5,250 bases of DNA from Flavobacteriales bacterium (GTDB lineage: Bacteria > Bacteroidota > Bacteroidia > Flavobacteriales_D > SKUL01). The stretch spans positions 1 to 5,250 of the forward strand of contig SKUL01000218.1 of NCBI GenBank assembly GCA_007129985.1, given 5' to 3'. Position 1 is the stretch's first letter. Every line of letters starts with the position of its first letter. The position numbers and the translations under genes are program-made. The notes under the pieces were generated by a model. It did not search any database and was not told the DNA's origin. It saw nothing but the letters and a program-made list of their open reading frames with translations. Positions 1-5,250 of this stretch are shown one piece after another.

Positions 1-1
1 C

Positions 2-421
2 AATCCCCCCACTTCACTTTTCGACTTTCTGCAAGGCACTCCTGAAGCAGGTGGGTCATGGACAGACCCCTTGGGTAATGTTTTCAGCGGTGAGTTCAAC
101 CCTGCTTCTGACTCACCCGGTACTTATACTTATACAGTGGGTTCCGCACCGTGCGATGGTTCTGCAACTGTGGAAGTGTCGGTGATTGATGTGCCCTTTG
201 CGGGAAACGACGCCACAGTTGAGATTTGCAGCAACGCAGCCCCCACTGACTTATTCGACGAATTGCCGGGTGCCAACGTAGGAGGATTCTGGACCTCTCC
301 TTCGGGTAATGTAACCGGAAGTACGTTCACTCCCGGAGTGGACGAAACGGGGGCCTACACCTACACAGTGGGAGATGCCTCCTGCAATGACGAGGCGACG
401 GTTACTGTTTCCGAACTTCCT
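2..421 (+). repeat. Two tandem copies of a short beta-rich module (type A) within the giant protein
   Basis: Copy 1 (2-190, incomplete at the window edge) and copy 2 (191-421) align along their length. Both have LFD-x-L, then GG-x-W-T, GNV-x-G/S, a TF/EF-x-P segment, G-x-YTYTVG and a Cys followed by an alternating hydrophobic strand. The match is also visible in DNA: the stretches coding TYTYTVG near 125 and YTYTVG near 359 differ mainly at third codon positions. The match in copy 1 begins before the TTG at 71, which shows that the gene continues upstream. More copies probably lie there. The fold is presumably a beta-sandwich like the neighbouring modules, but this is inferred. Confidence 0.85.
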
Positions 422-3400
422 ATTCCCGAGGCTACCGTTTCAGCAGATGATTTTTGTGAAGGAAATGAATTGGAGTTGACCTTTACACTTTCCGGGCAAG
501 GGCCGTTTGACGTGACCTACACAGTGAATGGAGAGGAATTCAATTTATTGAACATCAACAACGGACACACAGTGAGCCTCTCACCAACTGGAAGCGTAAC
601 CATTGAAATTGTGCAGGTGACAGATGCAAACTGCAGCAATATCGGTAATACAATGAATGCTCAGCTCATTGAAGCGCCAGGTGCTGAGATTGAAGGTGGC
701 GGTGAACTGTGCCCTGGACAGGACGGCAGTATTAGCTTCGTGCTTCCTCCTAACGAAACCTTCGATGTGGTTTATACGGACGGGAGCAATAACTTTACGC
801 TCAACGGCATTACAAACAGTCACACGGTAACGGTTTCACCGGGAGACAATACTACTTACACACTGATTTCTGTAAGTTACTCGGAAGCTCCGTTTTGTGA
901 AGGAACCGTGAGCGGCAGTGCCATTTTCACCATCGTTGATGGGCCTGAAGCTTCAATATCGGTTAGCACCACCATTTGCCAGGGCGAGTCGGCTGCACTC
1001 ACCTTTAACTTAGACGGCAATGGACCTTTTGATGTGGTTTACACAGATGGAGCAAGCAATTTTAACCTAAACGGAATTCAGAGCGGACATCAGGAAAATG
1101 TCACCCCGGATGCCTCCACCACCTACACCTTGGTTTCTGCCGTGAGTAGCAACAATCCGGATTGTGACGGAGCCGTATCAGGAGAGGCTACCATCACCGT
1201 TGCCGAGCCCCCTAACTTCGGTAATTTGGAGTTTTCATGCAACGCAACCAACAACGCCTACACGGTTAGTTTCACCATCAGCGGAGGAGAACCAAGTACT
1301 TATACTGTTGCAGGAGATGGCTCCATTACAGGAAACACCTTTACAAGCGATGAAATAAACAGCGGTGAGTCTTTTTCATTTTTGCTGGACGACGCAAACG
1401 GATGCGGACCTGTTGTGATTGAAGGTGATCACGAATGTATCTGTGAAACGTGGGCCGGCACCATGGAATTGAATGCAATAAGCGCTTGCGGTTCAGAGGT
1501 GGCAAATGCCTTTCATAACGGTGATGAAGTGCTCGACGGAAACGACGCTCTTGCCTTTGTTCTGCACGATTCGCCCGGTGAGGAAATCGGAAATGTTTTC
1601 GGACAAAGCACAGAACCGTCCTTCAGCTATCAGGCCAATCTCAACTACGGCGAAACCTACTACATCTCACCAGTTGCAGGAAATCAACTTCCTGGTGGCG
1701 ATGTAGATTTAAGCGATGAATGTCTTTCGGTAGGTGCTGGTACGCCGGTTGTGTTTCACCCCATACCTGAAGCGAACCTCTCAGGAGGAGGAGAGGTTTG
1801 CGAAGGAGAAACCACAACGCTTACAGTTATATTGACAGGTACGGCACCCTGGAATATCGAATGGGCGTTGAATGGAAACCCGGGCGGCAATTGGAATGTA
1901 AATGATTCCCCCTTCTCCATAGAGGTAGACGAGGGAGGGACTTACAGCCTGTTGAATGTGGAGGATACCCATTGCAGTGGAAACGTATCAGGAACAGCTG
2001 AAGTCATAGCATTTCCAACACCAACAGCTACGCTGAGCAATGGCGGGGTGTTTTGCGAAGGTGGTAATGACGGGCCACAAATCACTTTTACAGGCACAGG
2101 GCCCTGGAGCTATGAATACGCTGTGAATGGAGTTTCGCAGGGTTCGTTCAATACCGGTTCGGCTACTGTAACGTTGGGAGTAAGCGATTCCGGCACCTAT
2201 AGTTTACTTGAGGTTTCAGATCAGAATTGCCCCGGCGAAGTGTCGGGTGTTGTGGAGGCTACCTTGCAGCTCTTGCCAACAGTCACCATTTCAGGAGGAG
2301 GCACGATTTGCGCCGATCAAGCTACGTTCATTCAGTTTAATGGAACAGGGTCGGGAAATATCTCGGTGAGCTATCAGGTGAGTGGTGGTCCTCCTCAAAA
2401 CATCAACCTGACCAATGGTGAAGGCATCATCGAAACTTCGTCAGAAGGAACGTACACTATTCTCAGTGTGAGTGATGATTTTTGCAGCCAGAACATTCAG
2501 GGGCAGAGCGTAACGGTGAATGTTGTACCGCTGCCCACAGCGCAAATATCACTTCAACCCCCTGTTATCTGTGAAGGAGAATCCATGCAATTATTGATTT
2601 CTGCAGGGCAAACACAGGCCGTAGATGTGGTGTTCAGCACGGGCTCAGAACTTGTCATTGAAGAAGGTATAACCAGTTTTTCGCAGACTGTTGAACCTCA
2701 AGATGGAGAAACTTTCACCCTGATTTCCGTTGCATATAGCTCAGAGCCATCATGTATTCAAGAAGTTAACCAGTCTGTAATCGCGGAGGTTCTGCCTGCC
2801 CCAACAGCTCCTGTATTAAGTGATGTTTTTCGATGTACCAGCGACTCTTTTCCGGTCATTGGTACTCCGGCATTGCAGGGCCTAAACTACCTATGGATCC
2901 CTGCTGCAGGTCTCAGCGACCCTACTTCATCGCAGCCCACCCTTATACTAGATGCCACAGGAAACGAACCATTTACCCAAACCTACACCCTGGCGGTAAG
3001 TAACACGGCTTGCACCGTTTTTAGCACCATGCAGGCCACCATTGACCCGGGACCTTCGGCTTCCTTCAGCTACTCCCCTAATCCCGTCACCACCGATTTC
3101 ACGGCGGTCTCATTCAATCCCTCTGCATCCGGAGACCTCACCTATTTATGGACATTTGACGAATTGGGCACATCCGCGCAGCGACGCCCCACATTTGTAT
3201 TCCCGGAGGGTGAATCCGGTTTTTACGAAGTGATTCTTGAAGTTACGGACAACGAAACAGGTTGTATCAATCAGCAATCACAGATTATCGAAGTGATAGG
3301 GCGGTTATTGGTTCATGTCCCCAATGCTTTTACACCTGATGGCGATGGCATCAACGAGCTATTCGGCCCTGTAATGCTCTACTACCGTCCCGAAACCTTT

Positions 3401-3592
3401 GAGTTTACCATCTTCAGTCGCAACGGACAAGTGGTATTTCACACTACCGACCCCGAACAAAAATGGAACGGAAGCGACCCGGGTGGAAATTACTACAGCA
3501 TCAATGAAGTGTACATCTGGACATTGAGGGTGGGTAGCATGTACAGCACGGAAATCAGCGAGTTTAAAGGTACCGTGACTTTGATACGGTAG
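2..3592 (+). CDS. Giant secreted repeat protein with T9SS type B (gliding-motility-type) C-terminal domain, 5' partial
   Basis: The reading frame is open from the first bases of the window, so the start and signal peptide lie upstream. 1196 residues are visible, numbered here from the codon at position 2. Order of parts: two short modules (1-140), three Ig-like modules (141-402), an unrelated insert (403-588), four more Ig-like modules (589-931), a beta-rich module with a YLW...P..GLSDP pattern (934-1014), a PKD-like domain (1017-1100) and the sorting domain (1104-1196). The C-terminus has the PNAFTPDGDGINELF motif, then FTIFSRNGQVVF, W-N-G, VYIW and a terminal GTVTLIR, which identifies a type B T9SS signal. 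By family knowledge such proteins cross the outer membrane through T9SS and stay on the surface or are released. Adhesion is the usual role of this build, but that is inference. No enzyme domain is seen. A TTG at 71 is not the start, because the module it sits in begins before it. Confidence 0.93.
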   Translation, partial: NPPTSLFDFLQGTPEAGGSWTDPLGNVFSGEFNPASDSPGTYTYTVGSAPCDGSATVEVSVIDVPFAGNDATVEICSNAAPTDLFDELPGANVGGFWTSPSGNVTGSTFTPGVDETGAYTYTVGDASCNDEATVTVSELPIPEATVSADDFCEGNELELTFTLSGQGPFDVTYTVNGEEFNLLNINNGHTVSLSPTGSVTIEIVQVTDANCSNIGNTMNAQLIEAPGAEIEGGGELCPGQDGSISFVLPPNETFDVVYTDGSNNFTLNGITNSHTVTVSPGDNTTYTLISVSYSEAPFCEGTVSGSAIFTIVDGPEASISVSTTICQGESAALTFNLDGNGPFDVVYTDGASNFNLNGIQSGHQENVTPDASTTYTLVSAVSSNNPDCDGAVSGEATITVAEPPNFGNLEFSCNATNNAYTVSFTISGGEPSTYTVAGDGSITGNTFTSDEINSGESFSFLLDDANGCGPVVIEGDHECICETWAGTMELNAISACGSEVANAFHNGDEVLDGNDALAFVLHDSPGEEIGNVFGQSTEPSFSYQANLNYGETYYISPVAGNQLPGGDVDLSDECLSVGAGTPVVFHPIPEANLSGGGEVCEGETTTLTVILTGTAPWNIEWALNGNPGGNWNVNDSPFSIEVDEGGTYSLLNVEDTHCSGNVSGTAEVIAFPTPTATLSNGGVFCEGGNDGPQITFTGTGPWSYEYAVNGVSQGSFNTGSATVTLGVSDSGTYSLLEVSDQNCPGEVSGVVEATLQLLPTVTISGGGTICADQATFIQFNGTGSGNISVSYQVSGGPPQNINLTNGEGIIETSSEGTYTILSVSDDFCSQNIQGQSVTVNVVPLPTAQISLQPPVICEGESMQLLISAGQTQAVDVVFSTGSELVIEEGITSFSQTVEPQDGETFTLISVAYSSEPSCIQEVNQSVIAEVLPAPTAPVLSDVFRCTSDSFPVIGTPALQGLNYLWIPAAGLSDPTSSQPTLILDATGNEPFTQTYTLAVSNTACTVFSTMQATIDPGPSASFSYSPNPVTTDFTAVSFNPSASGDLTYLWTFDELGTSAQRRPTFVFPEGESGFYEVILEVTDNETGCINQQSQIIEVIGRLLVHVPNAFTPDGDGINELFGPVMLYYRPETFEFTIFSRNGQVVFHTTDPEQKWNGSDPGGNYYSINEVYIWTLRVGSMYSTEISEFKGTVTLIR
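422..1207 (+). repeat. Three Ig-like modules, long subtype (B1-B3)
   Basis: Modules at about 422-676, 677-937 and 941-1207. Each begins with a Pro-led strand, then Cys-x-G or Cys-E-G, an alternating hydrophobic strand, a PFDVVYTDG-like strand, NF-x-L-NGI, a HTV-x-V-x-P turn, TTYTLISV and a second Cys. Cysteines pair up at residues 152/211, 237/299 and 326/388, spaced 59, 62 and 62. One conserved pair per module suggests an intradomain disulfide, plausible for an exported protein. B2 and B3 are the closest pair: both carry FDVVYTDG and NGI, and their DNA shares the run gatgtggttta. Confidence 0.85.
1208..1765 (+). other. Non-repeat insert of about 186 residues between the two groups of Ig-like modules
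   Basis: Residues 403-588 do not follow the repeat pattern. The first part (to about 480) has a beta-rich stretch with SFTISGG and YTVAGDGSITG and ends in a cluster of Cys residues (GCGP, HECICET). The second part begins WAGTME and holds LDGNDALAFVLHD, a YGETYYISPVAGN strand, and DLSDECLSVGAGTPVVF. I recall the AGTM / LHD / YYISPVAGN / CLSVG combination from other large Bacteroidota proteins with gliding-motility-type C-termini, so this is probably a real shared module. Its function is unknown to me. Confidence 0.7.
1766..2794 (+). repeat. Four further Ig-like modules (B4-B7), mostly the short subtype
   Basis: Modules at about 1766-2014, 2021-2269, 2276-2527 and 2534-2794. B4-B6 share a start of the form T/N-L/I-S-G/N-GG followed by Cys, a GTGPW or related strand, a G-TY-S/T-L/I-L-x-V strand and a second Cys. 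Their Cys pairs (600/658, 685/743, 770/828) are each exactly 58 residues apart. B7 returns to the long pattern, with VDVVFSTGSE, EEGI, TFTLISVAYS and a Cys spacing of 61 (857/918). The stretch tcaggaggagg codes SGGG in both B4 and B6. It resembles a ribosome binding site but lies in mid-gene. Confidence 0.83.
3050..3301 (+). other. PKD-like domain next to the sorting signal
   Basis: Residues 1017-1100 have the PKD layout: ASFSYSPNPV, then VSFNPSASGDLTYLWTF, a Pro in the middle, G-FYEVILEVTDNETGC and a closing strand. The usual W-x-FGDG turn is replaced by WTFDELG, and the usual P-x-H-x-Y by PTFVF, so this copy is degenerate at its most conserved sites. PKD domains are extracellular beta-sandwich spacers or binding modules, and they often come just before this type of C-terminal domain. 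Confidence 0.75.
3311..3589 (+). other. T9SS type B sorting domain (gliding motility-associated C-terminal domain)
   Basis: The last 93 residues (1104-1196) carry the family's landmarks in order: VHVPNAFTPDGDGINELF, EFTIFSRNGQVVF, KWNGSDPGG, EVYIWTLRV and FKGTVTLIR at the extreme C-terminus. By established knowledge this domain targets proteins to the type IX secretion machinery, and several type B substrates need a PorP/SprF-like outer-membrane partner. The common ending is GHVTLIR; here His is replaced by Thr. The length is normal for the family. Confidence 0.92.
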
Positions 3593-3719
3593 GAGTATGA
3601 TTTAGAAGGCCAATTCGATCCTTTTCCTTTCCCTTGACTTCGTACCTTTGTACCCAATAAAGACGGGCTATGGAAAAACAACTGTTTTCCTGATTAGCCG
3701 TCATGTTGAACACACCCTC
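3593..3719 (+). other. Intergenic gap between the giant gene and the small secreted-protein gene
   Basis: These 127 bases hold the probable promoter described separately. I see no convincing rho-independent terminator for the upstream gene. The best candidate, aagg (3606) against cctt (3619-3622), gives only a 4-base stem, and the tract after it is mixed C and T rather than a clean T run. No RNA gene is recognisable. Confidence 0.6.
3643..3650 (+). promoter_or_regulatory. Probable Bacteroidota -7 promoter element (TAnnTTTG)
   Basis: The bases tacctttg match the TAnnTTTG consensus for the -7 box of the main sigma factor in Bacteroidota. The position is right, in the only gap of the window and on the coding strand. 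It would start transcription near 3656 and leave a leader of about 65 bases before the ATG at 3720. The weak point is the -33 box: no clear TTG or TTTG lies 17-23 bases upstream, only a pyrimidine-rich stretch (3619-3633). The ttgac at 3634 is too close to serve. If real, it would drive both the small gene and the large gene after it. Confidence 0.5.
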
Positions 3720-4133
3720 ATGAAGACAAAAATCCAATTTATTTCCTTCTCATTACTGATAGTTTTGACGCTGAGCACTTCGGCTCAAGACGTATTGGAA
3801 GACCGATTTGGAGCAGATGCCATTGCCTCCGTGCAGGGCTCTGAAAAGCTTGAGTTTCTCGCCTATCAAAATAAACATGGTTACTTAGTTCAAGATTTAC
3901 AAGGCATTAAAGATGTATCCGACTTTCCTGATGCGTTGGAGGTTCAACCCATCAACAGCAATTATCCTCAGCTCACCGAGAGCATTTTGGAGTCCGGCTT
4001 CGATTTGTTTGCCTACGATTTTCAAGTGAGGCAAGACGAGCAACAGTATTTTAGAATCGGCAACTCCGGAAAAGTATTGGTCATCTATTCCAACAAATCG
4101 ATTTTAGAGCAATTCAGATCCAACTCAGAGTAA
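3720..4133 (+). CDS. Small acidic secreted protein of unknown family
   Basis: 137 residues. The ATG at 3720 is chosen because it gives a clean signal peptide: MKTKIQF, a hydrophobic core (ISFSLLIVLTL), then STSA with likely cleavage before Gln23. A longer reading from a TTG at 3648 would overlap the promoter element and put a poor N-terminus before the signal. No Shine-Dalgarno sequence is seen, as usual in this phylum. The mature part (about 115 residues) has no Cys and is acidic, about 19 Asp/Glu against 9 Lys/Arg. It looks mixed helix and strand: an N-terminal charged segment (DVLEDRFGADAIASV), then EKLEFLAYQNKHGYLV, and near the end a strand pair around QQYFRIGNSGKVLVIYS. There is no lipobox Cys, no T9SS C-terminal domain and no internal membrane segment, so it should be periplasmic or released. 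The next gene begins 6 bases after its stop, which suggests co-expression. I do not recognise the family and assign no function. Confidence 0.85.
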   Translation: MKTKIQFISFSLLIVLTLSTSAQDVLEDRFGADAIASVQGSEKLEFLAYQNKHGYLVQDLQGIKDVSDFPDALEVQPINSNYPQLTESILESGFDLFAYDFQVRQDEQQYFRIGNSGKVLVIYSNKSILEQFRSNSE

Positions 4134-4139
4134 CAACGA

Positions 4140-5250
4140 ATGAATCAAACTAAGCTATTCGTCGCCTTTTTATTTCTGTTCATTTCGCATCTAGGGTTTG
4201 GGCAGGACTTCCCGATAACTGATGGAACCGTGAACACCTGTGGTGGACTGTTTTATGATGACGGTGGTACATCTGGTGTTGGATACTCCACAACCTCGTA
4301 CACTTTTACCATCTGCCCGAGCAATCCTGGCGACGTGATTCAGGTGAACTTCTTTGCTTTCAGCTTATGGACCAGCCCTAACCCCAATAACAGCGATCGC
4401 CTATTCATCTATGATGGTCCTGATGCAACGGCCAATTCCCTTGGCTCTTACACCGGAACACAATTGCAAGGCGTTCAGGTAACTGGCACTATCAACAACC
4501 CCAGCGGATGTTTAACCTTCGTTTTTCAGGCTAACCCTAACGGCAACACAGGTGGTCAGTTTCCGGGATGGGAGGCCGAGATCATTTGCACCACACCTTG
4601 TGCAACACCTACAGCCCAGTCTATTATTCTTGACCCAGCTCCATCGGGAGCCGAGCAAAGTATTGGTGTTTGTATTGGTGATGCAATCACATTTTCTGAC
4701 AACGGCTCGTTTGCTGAGCCTGGGTTTTCTATTGAGAGCTATGTTTGGAATTTGGGTGATGGAACCATTGATAACACATCAGGGCCTGTTGTGGTGCATA
4801 GCTACGATGAACCCGGTGAATACATTGTAACCTTGACCATTATAGACGATAACGGCTGTTCGAGTCTCAATCTCGAACCACTGCAGGTATTGGTAAGCAC
4901 GCTCCCGATTTTCAATGTTGAACAGGATTTTGAAATTTGTCTGGGCTCAACTGCGAGTATGAGCGCCAACCCTGTAAGCACAACCTGGACGGCGCTTCCT
5001 CCTCAAGTGGACGCAGGACAAACATTTCTTGCGGATGGAGCCGGTTTCGCTTACAGCACTGCACTTACATTCGATTTTTTTGAACCTGGAGCTACGCTCG
5101 AAACCTGTGAAGACCTTTACGGGATCTTTGTAAACATGGAACACTCTTATTTGGGAGACCTTAACATCTCCATAGAGTGCCCCAACGGTACATCAGTTAC
5201 CCTCCTTTCTTACCCCAACGGAGGTGGGGCCACTTATTTAGGTGAAGCAG
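4140..5250 (+). CDS. Large secreted CUB / PKD / P-like domain protein, 3' partial
   Basis: Open to the window end, with 370 codons visible. It starts at the ATG at 4140, 6 bases after the previous stop, and begins with a signal peptide (MNQTKLF, core VAFLFLFISHLGF, likely cleavage before Gln22). Residues 34-150 look like a CUB domain: CGGLFYDDGG, a VIQVNFFAFSL strand, DRLFIYDGPD, LGSYTGTQL, SGCLTFVFQA and FPGWEAEIIC, with Cys34/Cys59 and Cys124/Cys150 as likely disulfides. Residues about 155-252 form a PKD domain, with YVWNLGDG at 201 and HSYDEPGEYIVTLTIIDDNGC ending at 240. From about 297 a proprotein-convertase P-like domain begins: LADGAGFAYST, FDFFEPGATL and MEHSYLGDLNISIECPNGTS. The protein is exported; binding to carbohydrate or protein is possible, and no catalytic residues are seen. 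By analogy it probably continues with more PKD-type modules and a T9SS C-terminal domain, but that part is not in view. It is probably transcribed with the small gene before it. Confidence 0.9.
   Translation, partial: MNQTKLFVAFLFLFISHLGFGQDFPITDGTVNTCGGLFYDDGGTSGVGYSTTSYTFTICPSNPGDVIQVNFFAFSLWTSPNPNNSDRLFIYDGPDATANSLGSYTGTQLQGVQVTGTINNPSGCLTFVFQANPNGNTGGQFPGWEAEIICTTPCATPTAQSIILDPAPSGAEQSIGVCIGDAITFSDNGSFAEPGFSIESYVWNLGDGTIDNTSGPVVVHSYDEPGEYIVTLTIIDDNGCSSLNLEPLQVLVSTLPIFNVEQDFEICLGSTASMSANPVSTTWTALPPQVDAGQTFLADGAGFAYSTALTFDFFEPGATLETCEDLYGIFVNMEHSYLGDLNISIECPNGTSVTLLSYPNGGGATYLGEA
4239..4589 (+). other. CUB-like domain of the downstream secreted protein
   Basis: Residues 34-150 carry the CUB landmarks: an N-terminal Cys followed by G-x-F-x-DDGG, a strand with alternating hydrophobics, D-x-L-x-IYDG, LGSYTG, a Ser-Gly-Cys turn before an LTFVF strand, and a closing GWEAEIIC. 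Four Cys are placed as in four-Cys CUB domains. The YDG turn contributes to calcium sites in some CUB domains. Whether this one binds calcium cannot be told from the sequence. Confidence 0.8.
5028..5250 (+). other. P-like (proprotein convertase P) domain, cut by the window end
   Basis: From about residue 297, LADGAGFAYSTALTFDFF matches the opening strands of P domains, and MEHSYLGDLNISIECPNGTS matches the core H-x-Y-x-GDL-x-I-x-L-x-PNGT block. In eukaryotic convertases and some bacterial proteases this domain stabilises a catalytic unit. Here no protease domain precedes it, so it probably serves as a structural or binding module. The end of the domain is not visible. Confidence 0.72.

Noticed and set aside
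71..73. TTG at 71 as the start of the giant gene
   Set aside because: The frame is open from position 2, and the residues before the TTG align with the second copy of the same module (LFD-x-L, GG-x-W-T). The gene therefore starts upstream of the window.
1785..2300. Internal ribosome-binding-like runs (aggaggagg) near 1783 and 2291
   Set aside because: They encode the SGGG turn at the start of Ig-like modules B4 and B6 and lie in the middle of a continuous frame. They do not mark new starts.
2..2794. The repeat array as a CRISPR or other DNA-level repeat element
   Set aside because: The repetition is at protein level, with units of about 80-90 residues, diverged DNA and an unbroken reading frame. 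It is a protein domain array.
3566..3649. Inverted match aaaggtac (3566-3573) with gtacctttg start (3642-3649)
   Set aside because: It is only 8 bases, half of it the self-complementary gtac, with a loop of nearly 70 bases. One arm is in the coding region and the other is the promoter element. Coincidence is the simplest reading.
3648..3719. A 24-residue N-terminal extension of the small secreted protein from TTG at 3648
   Set aside because: It would overlap the TAnnTTTG element and place 24 residues before a complete signal peptide that begins at the ATG at 3720.
3670..3723. Two mini reading frames in the leader: ATG at 3670 (7 codons) and ATG at 3703 (6 codons, stop overlapping the gene start as ATGA)
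   Set aside because: Both are too short to distinguish from chance, and neither has a regulatory amino-acid run. The ATGA overlap is curious but unsupported without conservation.
130..5144. Short open frames on the minus strand and in other plus frames, including 4552-4830 on the plus strand
   Set aside because: All lie wholly or mostly over the three supported genes in other frames. None shows a signal peptide, family motif or plausible composition.

Overview
The window looks like a piece of a Bacteroidota genome, most likely class Flavobacteriia or a close relative. Three things point there. The first protein ends in a gliding-motility-type C-terminal domain (the type B sorting signal of the type IX secretion system, T9SS), which is confined to this phylum. 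A TAnnTTTG promoter element, typical of the phylum, lies in the only sizeable intergenic gap. The two visible start codons have no Shine-Dalgarno sequence, and both signal peptides would be cut just before a Gln, as is common in this group. By eye the base composition is close to half GC. No RNA gene, mobile element or CRISPR array was seen.

Layout, all on the + strand. (1) Positions 2-3592 are the 3' part of a very large gene for a secreted, repeat-built cell-surface protein. Its start lies before the window. It has two copies of one short module, three Ig-like modules, an unrelated insert of about 186 residues, four more Ig-like modules, one further beta-rich module, a degenerate PKD domain and the T9SS sorting domain. 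(2) Positions 3593-3719 are the intergenic gap with a probable promoter element. (3) Positions 3720-4133 encode a small acidic secreted protein of 137 residues whose family I do not recognise. (4) From 4140 to the window end is the 5' part of another large secreted protein, with a signal peptide, a CUB domain, a PKD domain and the start of a proprotein-convertase P-like domain. It starts 6 bases after the small gene stops, so these two probably form one operon.

Read together, this is a cell-surface/secretome locus with two giant multidomain exported proteins in a row and a small exported protein between them. Adhesion or substrate binding is the likely theme, but no catalytic domain is visible and no substrate can be named. 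Nothing here clearly amounts to a new biological system. The most interesting points are the unknown small protein coupled to the CUB/PKD/P-like protein and the ordered architecture of the repeat protein.
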